Source: Caecitellus pseudoparvulus (Eukaryota; Bigyra: Bicosoecida). From it: 64,000 nucleotides of DNA. The notes beneath the pieces were generated by a model. That model was given only the letters and a program-made list of their open reading frames with translations, searched no databases and was not told where the DNA came from. Shown piece by piece: positions 51,501-63,500 of this stretch (positions are counted from its first letter, which is position 1; the number at the start of each line of letters is the position of its first letter). The DNA lies in NCBI GenBank assembly GCA_965644315.1, contig CBFFRQ010000214.1:1-64000 (forward strand), written 5' to 3'. The translations under genes were made by a program, and so were the position numbers.

Positions 51501-54500
51501 GCCACCGCTCCCGCCTTGCACGGAAACGTTGCCAGCCACGCCAGCAGCAGCGTCCCCGCTCGCCAGCACCACGTCACCCGCAGGCCCATCTGATGCTTGG
51601 CCCGTTCGCAGCACCACAGACCCTGAGCGCTGGCCCTCCCCGCTGCTGACCAGCACAGAGCCACTGGTGTCTCCGGCCCCACTCCTCACGCTGACGCCTC
51701 CCCCAGTCCCAGCGGTGGCGCTTCCAGCTAGAATGCGAGCATGGCCACCCTGCTTTGTGGCATTACCGGCCACCATTTCAAGCTGACCTGACTGCTGTCC
51801 GCTCCCAGTCACTACGCTGACACTGCCACTATTTGAAGCACGTCCAGACGCCACTTGGATGCTTCCAGATGTGCGCCTAGCCGAGCCCGTCGTAAGCGCC
51901 ACAGAGCCACTGGTGTCCTCTGCACTCAGTCCACTACTGAGCGCTGCAGAGCCGCTCCGGCGCACTGCTTTCCCGCTGTGAAGCTTCACAGGCCCACTCT
52001 CTGCCCCTGGCCCACTTCTGAAGCTAGCCTTACCGGAAGTTCCCATGTCTGATCTGCCAGATTTGAGCAGCACGGTACCTGACTTGACACTGCTGCGCCC
52101 AGTCGACCCATGCAAGTCACCTGAACGGGCAGCCCCGGAGCCTGTAGACACAGCAATCGCACCTGACTCGGCACCATGCCCAGACACGATCTCAACCTTA
52201 CCACTCTCTGATGCTGCGTCACCAGAAGACAGGCTCACTCGGCCGCTGGCCCCGTGACTGCTTGCACCAGTTGCCAGCGATACTTCACCACTCCGGGCCC
52301 CGTCACCTGACTGGATCTCAACACTCCCAGACTCAAACTCTGCAGCATCAGGGGCAGCCCCACCTGATCCCACAGAAACACCACCTGATGAAGCAGACGT
52401 GCTTCCGGACCTAAGCATCACTGAGCCTGACTTCTCAAGGCCGCGGGTAGCGAGCAGAGTACCTCCACTCCCGCTGGAGACCGCGACGCCGCCAGCTCTG
52501 TCAGCGGAGATCTCCACCTTTCCGTGGCTAGCATCAGACCCTTCTGCCACGATTTTCACTTGCCCTCCAGACTCTGCTGAACCTGTAGCCATCAATTGTA
52601 CGGTCCCAGCTGATGAGCTGCCACCAGTCCCCACCAATATTCTCCCTGCATGGTTGCTCGCGATACCGTCACCCGCGGACAGACGGATATCCCCAGCATC
52701 AGTTGCAGCCCCTGTCACAACCGAAATTCCACCGGAACTTCCATCAGAGGCCGCCGTGTGCACGTCCACACTCCCTGAGCCCAGCGCTCCGGCACCAGAC
52801 CGTAGCACAATACCCCCCCCTGACTTCCTGTCGCTGCCGCTGCCGCCCTGCAGAGTCATATTACCGCCTGGCCCCGCCTGGCCTGAACCAGCCAGCACAG
52901 TCACACTGCCTCCTGACCCCAATGCATCTGCGCTGGCCCCACCCTGCAGAAGAACTGACCCACCACGCTGGCTCCCAGACCCACCAGCAACACGAGCTGC
53001 ACCTCCCTGGAGCCCATTCCCAGCTTCCACAGCGACAGAACCACCTGATCCACCCACACCAGAGCCTGCTGCGATGCTCATCGCTCCACCTTGCACCTCG
53101 CTGTGCCCTGCTTCCAATGACACGGTGCCCCCTGAGCCCTCTTCACTTGGCCCTGCGATCACTGAAATGCCACCGCTTCCAGCGCTGCCGGCGCCTGTTC
53201 CAATGGTCACATGCCCAGACACAGCCGCAGCAGAATCACCCGTGGTGATGCTGATGGGCCCACTGCTGCGTGTGCTTACTGCACCTGTGGAGACGTACAT
53301 GCCACCACTGGGCCCGCTCGAGCTGCTACCGCTGCCCACCACCACCTCACCGCCTTCACCTGCCTCTGACACGCCAGCTCGCATGGTGAGCACCCCGCCG
53401 CGCGCGCCTGCACCGGCTCGCAAAGTCACGTTCCCGCCGATCATGCCGCCCTCGCCAGCTGCCACCCGCACATTCCCAGCCTGCTCTGAGCCCGAACCAG
53501 CCAACACACTGGAGTCGCCACCAGTGCTTGCAGTGCTCTGGCCCCCCACCACTTGCACACTTCCCCCCATGCCCTCCCCTGCACCAGCGGACACGGCCAC
53601 CGCTCCACCAGTTCGGCCTTGCCCACCACTCACAGATGCTTGGGCCGTGTGTGCTACAAGGCGCACGTCACCACCTGCCTGGGCGCCCAGGCCAGCTTCA
53701 ATGCGCACAGCGCCTCCACCCCCTGTGCTGCGCCCCACCGACACAGTCACATTCCCACTTGCTCCTTGAGCTGCATCCCCAGACATCAGAGCCATGGAGC
53801 CACTGCTGCCCGCAGATGCCAACCCAGTCTCAATGGTCACGTTGCCTGAAGTGAGACCGGGGCCACTGCGCAGCGTCAGGCTCCCCCCTGAGTGCCCGTG
53901 CCCACCCACGATCTGCACGTCACCCCCAGCGCCCTGCCCATCACCTGCACTGGCAATGACAGAGCCACCGACCGAGCCAGATCCTGCCAACAAGCTAGCG
54001 CCTCCGCCATGCTCATCAGCACCATCTCCGCCAGACAGCTGCATCTCGCCACCTGCACCGAGTGATGCCGATCCAGCCAGCAGTGCGACACCCCCACCCT
54101 GCAGGGCCCCGCTCCCACTCTCCATCACGACGTCCCCGCCATGCTTGCCTCCGGCGACAGAGCCTGCCTTGATGGCCACTGAACCGCCAGATCCGCCCTC
54201 CACGCTGCGGCCTGCGCTCACTGCCACTGGCCCAGCACCGTCACGCCCAGCGCCAGAGCCCAGCACCACAGACCCGGACGTCCCCAAACGAGAGGCACCA
54301 CTCACCACAGACACGTTCCCAGACCCCAATGCCCCCATTCCACTGGAGAGGAACACGCCCCCACTGGAGCCCGACGATGCCTCACCACTGCCCACCTGAA
54401 CGGACCCTGACGATGCACCGCCGGAGCCAGACACGACACTCAGCGTGCCAGATGCACCCTGGGCGCTGCGCCCACTTGCCATCATGAGAGCACCACCTGT

Positions 54501-57500
54501 CGCGTGGCCAGCTGCATGGCCGGCCGACACAGCCACTGAACCGCCTGCACCTGCCAGGCTGCCCCCACCAACCACCTGCACCTGGCCTGCATCACCGCTT
54601 GAACTATCACCACTGCCCACGAGCACGCTACCACTCACGCCCCGACTGGCAGCACTTGACACACTAACGGACCCACTGGCCCCCGCCTCGGATGGCCCCG
54701 TCGTGACGTGCACCTCACCACTTGACACAGGGCCCTGGCCCGACGCCACAGACACCCTGCCACCGGCACCAGATGCGCTGCTGCCCCCCAACACAGACAC
54801 ACTGCCAGATTGGACACGTGCCAAGCCACTGCCCAGCTGCACTGCACCACTGGCACTGCCAGCGTCACCGCTCATGATGTGCACCGCGCCTGACTGACCC
54901 CCTCTTGATGTGCCTGACTGCAGATGCAACTGACCACTCGAGCCGCCCTCCACAGCGCCGCTGCTGACCTCCACACCACCGCTACCATGGCTGCCAGCTC
55001 CCCCCAGCACACTCACACCACCTCCTAGCCCTCCATGAGACCCACCAGCCTGCAGTACGACGGACCCCCCTTCCCCACGGGCTGCAACACCAGCCTGCAG
55101 CACCACGTCGCCACCCGGCCCAGACACTGCACCCCCAGCATGGCCCGTGATGTCCCCTGATGCCCCACTCGCGCTGCTGCCCGTCGACAACAGTATGCTG
55201 CCGCTGTCACCGTCGCTGCCTGACGAGCTCACACGCACGCCACCTGCGCCTGCATGCACGTCCACGGACCCACCAGCACCCGATGCGACAGACACGGTGC
55301 CGCCTTGCGAGCCCCCCCCCGCGGCCACAGTCACATTGCCCCCCGACACTGCACCTTTGCCTGTGCCGACAAACACGTCTCCAGACACGCCAGTCGCGCT
55401 GTCCCCACTGCGCAGAGACACAGACCCGGACGCTTCGCGGCCCTCTCCACTGCGCACTTCCACGCGCCCACCAGTACCACCAGCGCCCCCTCCGAGGAGG
55501 ACTGCACCGCCGGTCCCATTCACCGACACACCTGCCTGCACGACCACGGACCCGCCCTCTCCTGTCTCGGATGCACCGGCACTCACCCGCACTGAGCCAC
55601 TGGACCCCTGGCGTGCAGATCCGCTGCGCACCGTCACAGACCCAGTGTTCCCAGATACTGCCGCGCCGCTCTGCACCAGCACAGCACCACTTGATGTGCT
55701 GCCTGCTCCATCTTGACTCGACACACGCACGCTGCCTGAGGCGTGCGCGGACTCGGGGCCCTCGTAAAAGCGTTCTTGGCGCGCCTGCATCGCAGCCAGC
55801 ACGTCCACTGACAACGATGCGTAGTCAATGCCTGGCACAAGAGAACCGTTCAAGCCTGGTACCATGCGCACGTGCTCTGGAAGTGCTGCTTGCACATCCT
55901 CAGCCGACAGCACATGATCTGCACCTGGTCCACCCTGGCGTACCTTGAGCTGCATCAAGCGACCCAACACTTCCCGCTTCTCCTCTGCTGTCACAGTTGG
56001 CGCATCAGCGATGCCCGTCGGCACTCGCTGCAGTAGGCGCTTCACTGTCATGTCTCCCTGCACTGTCATGCCATCAGCAGTCAGCTTCAGAGCTGGTGCG
56101 CCGCCAACATTGACACTGACACCTTCACCCCCACTTTGCACAGTCAACGCACCGGTCGACTCCACACTCACGTTCCCTGCAGACTCCAGCGAAATGCCTG
56201 ACGCACTCAGTGCCACCGAGCTGCCCCCACCCACAACGGACACTTCATGCCCTTGCACAGCTACACCCCCTTGTGGACCCTCGCTTGATCTCCCTGCTGC
56301 AATGCTCACGTCGCCTCCACGCCCGACGCCGTCGCCAGCATGAAGCACCACGCTTCCACCATCATTGCCACGCCCAGCCACAAGTGCCAACTTGCTACCT
56401 ACGCCCTCTGCCGTGGATGAGCTCAGCAGCTCAATCCCTGTGCCACTCTCATGCTCGCCAGATGCAGCTGCCACGACCACACCATGCCCTGCCAGGCCCA
56501 GCTGTGCTCCAGCAGTCACCGACACGCCACCCGCGCCGCCGACTACCTGCACGCCCCCGCCTTCACCACTGCTTGACTCCCCACCAGCAATCAACACCGA
56601 ACCGCTGCCCACAGCAGCACCACTGCCGCCCATCAAGCTCACAGACCCGCCCCGCCCACCTGCCGAGCTGCCACCCTGCAGAGTGACGTTGCCTGCATCC
56701 CCAGCCATGCCCACACCAGACGACACTGTCACAGACCCACTGCTGCCAGATGCCGACATGGAGCTGCCAAGCAGCAAGTCCCCACTCCGAACACCGCCAG
56801 CACCAGTCACAAGCTGCACCCGGCCACTCGCCTTCCCCCCTGCACCGGATGACACCATCACGGCGCCTCCACTCCCATCCCGACTCATGCCGGCGTGCCA
56901 TGTGATGGACCCACCCTGCTCCCCCGTGCCACCTGCCACAGACACGCTGCCTCCCCGGCTGCCACGCTCAGCCCCGCCGACCAGCCCAGCACGCACCTGC
57001 ACGGTGCCATGCAGACCCTTGCCGTCACCAGCCAGCAAGGAGACATTGCCACTCTGTGTGTGCCCTCTGCCCCCTTGCAGCAACAGTGCCCCGCCAACAC
57101 CTTCGCTGCTGGAGCCGGCCGCCACAGTCACGTTGCCACCGACTGCCTTGCCATGGCCAGCCTGCATGGTCAATGAGCCGCCACCACCACCTCGCAAGCC
57201 GCCGCTCGCACCCGCTGCAATGACCACATCACCCCCACCAATGCGCACACCAGCAGTGCCAGGTGTAGAGCCACCGCCCACTTCCACCGCAATGCTGCCG
57301 CTGACGTCGCCGTCCCCGCTCGACATGTGCACATGGCCACCCTCTCCGCTCAACACTGCTGATGACCCCCCTCGCAAGGTGACACCACCAGAGGATCGGG
57401 CCACCAATGACACACCACCCCCGCCCTGGCCACCGCTCCCGCCTTGCACGGAAACGTTGCCAGCCACGCCAGCAGCAGCGTCCCCGCTCGCCAGCACCAC

Positions 57501-60500
57501 GTCACCCGCAGGCCCATCTGATGCTTGGCCCGTTCGCAGCACCACAGACCCTGAGCGCTGGCCCTCCCCGCTGCTGACCAGCACAGAGCCGCTGGTGTCC
57601 CCGGCCCCACTCCTCACGCTGACGCCTCCCCCAGTCCCAGCAGTTGCATCACCAGCGTGCAGCGAAATGGTTCCAGATCTCTGCTCGCCTTTTCCAGTTG
57701 ACAGTGAAAGATTTCCAGACTGTTGACCTTGACCGGTTTCTATTTTGACAAGGCCGGATGCTGCTCCTTTGCCTGTCTGCATCATGATGTCACCAGAGGT
57801 TTGATTCGAGTTACCGGTCCCAAGTGAAAGGTTTCCACTTCTGCGAATTCCAAAACCTGTGTGAACATTCATGTCACCACTTTCTATTCCCTCTCCTGTC
57901 AGAAGCAAAATTGCTCCTGTCTTTTCCCCTGCTGTTCCAGTCGCAACGTAGACCATGCCAGTTTCATACCCTTCCCCGGATTTAAGTGATACACCTCCAG
58001 AGGAACTGAGAGCACTGCCACTTGCGACAGAAACTGACCCCGACACAATGCTTTTACCTGAGGAGACTGAAACGTTTCCACTCCGAAGGCCGGCCGAGCC
58101 ACTTGACACTGCAATTGACCCTCCTTGATCTCCTCCATGACCTCCAGACACGAGAATATCTCCGGCAGACGATTCTCCATTCCCGGTCTTCAGTGTCAGA
58201 TCTCCACTTTGGGCCGCGTCTCCTGTCATTGCCATAATTGAGCCAGAATTCGCCTCTGCGTTCGCGGTTTGAAGAAGCACGCCGATGAAGTCTGCTGGAG
58301 ATGTACCACTTACAGACTTGAAGGCACCAGAAGTCATCTTTATACTATGACCCACAACTCTTATATCCGACATGTCGGCATAGGACCCAATGCTAACATT
58401 GCCACCGCTTTCACTACCAGCACCAGCGTGCAAAAGAACACTCCCACCTGATGTTCCTGAACCAGCCAAAATATGCACACCCCCGCCACTTTGTGTTGAG
58501 AAACCACTCTCAACGCGCACATCACCAGACTGCTCCACTGACGCACCTGACCCAAGAGTCACAGAGCCAGATGCACTGCTTGACTTCCCCGTCTGCAGCA
58601 GAATGTCACCTGAGCGTGCTTCCGCGTTCCCCGTCCCAAGCTTCAAGCTCCCTGACATTCCATCAGAGGCCGCCGTGTGCACGTCCACACTCCCTGAGCC
58701 CAGCGCTCCGGCACCAGACCGTAGCACAATACCCCCCCCTGACTTCCTGTCGCTGCCGCTGCCGCCCTGCAGAGTCATATTACCGCCTGGCCCCGCCTGG
58801 CCTGAACCAGCCAGCACAGTCACACTGCCTCCTGACCCCAATGCATCTGTGCTGGCCCCACCCTGCAGAAGAACTGACCCACCACGCTGGCTCCCAGACC
58901 CACCAGCAACACGAGCTGCACCTCCCTGGAGCCCATTCCCAGCTTCCACAGCGACAGAACCACCTGATCCACCCACACCAGAGCCTGCTGCGATGCTCAT
59001 CGCTCCACCTTGCACCTCGCTGTGCCCTGCTTCCAATGACACGGTGCCCCCTGAGCCCTCTTCACTTGGCCCTGCGATCAATGAAATGCCACCGCTTCCA
59101 GCGCTGCCGGCGCCTGTTCCAATGGTCACATGCCCAGACACAGCCGCAGCAGAATCACCCGTGGTGATGCTGATGGGCCCACTGCTGCGTGTGCTTACTG
59201 CACCTGTGGAGACGTACATGCCACCACTGGGCCCGCTCGAGCTGCTACCGCTGCCCACCACCACCTCACCGCCTTCACCTGCCTCTGACACGCCAGCTCG
59301 CATGGTGAGCACCCCGCCGCGCGCGCCTGCACCGGCTCGCAAAGTCACGTTCCCGCCGATCATGCCGCCCTCGCCAGCTGCCACCCGCACATTCCCAGCC
59401 TGCTCTGAGCCCGAACCAGCCAACACACTGGAGTCGCCACCAGTGCCTGCAGTGCTCTGGCCCCCCACCACTTGCACACTTCCCCCCATGCCCTCCCCTG
59501 CACCAGCGGACACGGCCACCGCTCCACCAGTTCGGCCTTGCCCACCACTCACAGATGCTTGGGCCGTGTGTGCTACAAGGCGCACGTCACCACCTGCCTG
59601 GGCGCCCAGGCCAGCTTCAATGCGCACAGCGCCTCCACCCCCTGTGCTGCGCCCCGCCGACACAGTCACATTCCCACTTGCTCCTTGAGCTGCATCCCCA
59701 GACATCAGAGCCATGGAGCCACTGCTGCCCGCAGATGCCAACCCAGTCTCAATGGTCACGTTGCCTGAAGTGAGACCGGGGCCACTGCGCAGCGTCAGGC
59801 TCCCCCCTGAGTGCCCGTGCCCACCCACGATCTGCACGTCACCCCCAGCGCCCTGCCCATCACCTGCACTGGCAATGACAGAGCCACCGACCGAGCCAGA
59901 TCCTGCCAACAAGCTAGCGCCTCCGCCATGCTCATCAGCACCATCTCCGCCAGACAGCTGCATCTCGCCACCTGCACCGAGTGATGCCGATCCAGCCAGC
60001 AGTGCGACACCCCCACCCTGCAGGGCCCCGCTCCCACTCTCCATCACGACGTCCCCGCCATGCTTGCCTCCGGCGACAGAGCCTGCCTTGATGGCCACTG
60101 AACCGCCAGATCCGCCCTCCACGCTGCGGCCTGCGCTCACTGCCACTGGCCCAGCACCGTCACGCCCAGCGCCAGAGCCCAGCACCACAGACCCGGACGT
60201 CCCCAAACGAGAGGCACCACTCACCACAGACACGTTCCCAGACCCCAATGCCCCCATTCCACTGGAGAGGAACACGCCCCCACTGGAGCCCGACGATGCC
60301 TCACCACTGCCCACCTGAACGGACCCTGACGATGCACCGCCGGAGCCAGACACGACACTCAGCGTGCCAGATGCACCCTGGGCGCTGCGCCCACTTGCCA
60401 ACATGAGAGCACCACCTGTCGCGTGGCCAGCTGCATGGCCGGCCGACACAGCCACTGAACCGCCTGCACCTGCCAGGCTGCCCCCACCAACCACCTGCAC

Positions 60501-63500
60501 CTGGCCTGCATCACCGCTTGAACTATCACCACTGCCCATGCGCACGCTACCACTCACACCCCGACTGGCAGCACTTGACACACTAACGGACCCACTGGCC
60601 CCCGCCTCGGATGGCCCCGTCGTGACGTGCACCTCACCACTTGACACAGGGCCCTGGCCCGACGCCACAGACACCCTGCCACCGGCACCAGATGCGCTGC
60701 TGCCCCCCAACACAGACACACTGCCAGACTGAACACGTGCCGAGCCACTGCCCAGCTGCACTGCACCACTGGCACTGCCAGCGTCACCGCTCATGATGTG
60801 CACCGCGCCTGACTGACCCCCTCTTGATGTGCCTGACTGCAGATGCAACTGACCGCTCGAGCCGCCCTCCACAGCGCCGCTGCTGACCTCCACACCACCG
60901 CTACCATGGCTGCCAGCTCCCCCCAGCACACTCACACCACCTCCTAGCCCTCCATGAGACCCACCAGCCTGCAGTACGACGGACCCCCCTTCCCCACGGG
61001 CTGCAACACCAGCCTGCAGCACCACGTCGCCACCCGGCCCAGACACTGCACCCCCAGCATGGCCCGTGATGTCCCCTGATGCCCCACTCGCGCTGCTGCC
61101 CGTCGACAACAGTATGCTGCCGCTGTCACCGTCGCTGCCTGACGAGCTCACACGCACGCCACCTGCGCCTGCATGCACGTCCACGGACCCACCAGCACCC
61201 GATGCGACAGACACGGTGCCACCTTGCGAGCCCCCCCCCGCGGCCACAGTCACATTGCCCCCCGACACTGCACCTTTGCCTGTGCCGACAAACACGTCTC
61301 CAGACACGCCAGTCGCGCTGTCCCCACTGCGCAGAGACACAGACCCGGACGCCTCGCGGCCCTCTCCACTGCGCACTTCCACGCGCCCACCAGTACCACC
61401 AGCGCCCCCTCCGAGGAGGACTGCACCGCCGGTCCCATTCACCGACACACCTGCCTGCACGACCACGGACCCGCCCTCTCCTGTCTCGGATGCACCGGCA
61501 CTCACCCGCACTGAGCCACTGGACCCCTGGCGTGCAGATCCGCTGCGCACCGTCACAGACCCAGTGTTCCCAGATACTGCCGCGCCGCTCTGCACCAGCA
61601 CAGCACCACTTGATGTGCTGCCTGCTCCATCTTGACTCGACACACGCACGCTGCCTGAGGCGTGCGCGGACTCGGGGCCCTCGTAAAAGCGTTCTTGGCG
61701 CGCCTGCATCGCAGCCAGCACGTCCACTGACAACGATGCGTAGTCAATGCCTGGCACAAGAGAACCGTTCAAGCCTGGTACCATGCGCACGTGCTCTGGA
61801 AGTGCTGCTTGCACATCCTCAGCCGACAGCACATGATCTGCACCTGGTCCACCCTGGCGTACCTTGAGCTGCATCAAGCGACCCAACACTTCCCGCTTCT
61901 CCTCTGCTGTCACAGTTGGCGCATCAGCGATGCCCGTCGGCACTCGCTGCAGTAGGCGCTTCACTGTCATGTCTCCCTGCACTGTCATGCCATCAGCAGT
62001 CAGCTTCAGAGCTGGTGCGCCGCCAACATTGACACTGACACCTTCACCCCCACTTTGCACAGTCAACGCACCGGTCGACTCCACACTCACGTTCCCTGCA
62101 GACTCCAGCGAAATGCCTGACGCACTCAGTGCCACCGAGCTGCCCCCACCCACAACGGACACTTCATGCCCTTGCACAGCTACACCCCCTTGTGGACCCT
62201 CGCTTGATCTCCCTGCTGCAATGCTCACGTCGCCTCCACGCCCGACGCCGTCGCCAGCATGAAGCACCACGCTTCCACCATCATTGCCACGCCCAGCCAC
62301 AAGTGCCAACTTGCTACCTACGCCCTCTGCCGTGGATGAGCTCAGCAGCTCAATCCCTGTGCCACTCTCATGCTCGCCAGATGCAGCTGCCACGACCACA
62401 CCATGCCCTGCCAGGCCCAGCTGTGCTCCAGCAGTCACCGACACGCCACCCGCGCCGCCGACTACCTGCACGCCCCCGCCTTCACCACTGCTTGACTCCC
62501 CACCAGCAATCAACACCGAACCGCTGCCCACAGCAGCACCACTGCCGCCCATCAAGCTCACAGACCCGCCCCGCCCACCTGCCGAGCTGCCACCCTGCAG
62601 AGTGACGTTGCCTGCATCCCCAGCCATGCCCACACCAGACGACACTGTCACAGACCCACTGCTGCCAGATGCCGACATGGAGCTGCCAAGCAGCAAGTCC
62701 CCACTCCGAACACCGCCAGCACCAGTCACAAGCTGCACCCGGCCACTCGCCTTCCCCCCTGCACCGGATGACACCATCACGGCGCCTCCACTCCCATCCC
62801 GACTCATGCCGGCGTGCCATGTGATGGACCCACCCTGCTCCCCCGTGCCACCTGCCACAGACACGCTGCCTCCCCGGCTGCCACGCTCAGCCCCGCCGAC
62901 CAGCCCAGCACGCACCTGCACGTTGCCATGCAGACCCTTGCCGTCACCAGCCAGCAAGGAGACATTGCCACTCTCTGTGTGCCCTCTGCCCCCTTGCAGC
63001 AACAGTGCCCCGCCAACACCTTCGCTGCTGGAGCCGGCCGCCACAGTCACGTTGCCACCGACTGCCTTGCCATGGCCAGCCTGCATGGTCAATGAGCCGC
63101 CACCACCACCTCGCAAGCCGCCGCTCGCGCCCGCTGCAATGACCACATCACCCCCACCAATGCGCACACCAGCAGTGCCAGGTGTAGAGCCACCGCCCAC
63201 TTCCACCGCAATGCTGCCGCTGACGTCGCCGTCCCCGCTCGACATGTGCACATGGCCACCCTCTCCGCTCAACACTGCTGATGACCCCCCTCGCAAGGTG
63301 ACACCACCAGAGGATCGGGCCACCAATGACACACCACCCCCGCCCTGGCCACCGCTCCCGCCTTGCACGGAAACGTTGCCAGCCACGCCAGCAGCAGCGT
63401 CCCCGCTCGCCAGCACCACGTCACCCGCAGGCCCATCTGATGCTTGGCCCGTTCGCAGCACCACAGACCCTGAGCGCTGGCCCTCCCCGCTGCTGACCAG

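Larger units (their letters stand above)
45704..51705 (-). repeat. Tandem cassette B, about 6.0 kb, with active-type S74
   Basis: The N-side rungs and the long post-S74 solenoid match cassettes C and D, but the module 49476-50365 is exchanged: it carries a different stalk, the active S74 domain and a private post-S74 stretch (SQTGNISVSSKQSEHASG to YAGQSMQGTGG). It contains the frame break at 49063-49067. Its period to cassette A is 6,002 bp as read and 6,003 (2,001 codons) after adding the missing base. Confidence 0.9.
51706..57640 (-). repeat. Tandem cassette C, about 5.9 kb
   Basis: Same order as cassette D with the degenerate S74-like domain, but its tail (51706-52742) is the one shared with cassette B. 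The start rung lies 5,928 bp (1,976 codons) from that of cassette B. Scattered single-base differences link it to D at some sites (TGA-CCCCC at 54897), to A at others (GTGCCGCC near 55299), and to B at others, so it is a mosaic. Confidence 0.9.

Noticed and set aside
55758-62030. Calling the degenerate domains active S74 peptidases
   Set aside because: The SDxxxK serine and lysine and the GxxAQE motif are absent at the aligned positions, so only a family relationship is claimed.
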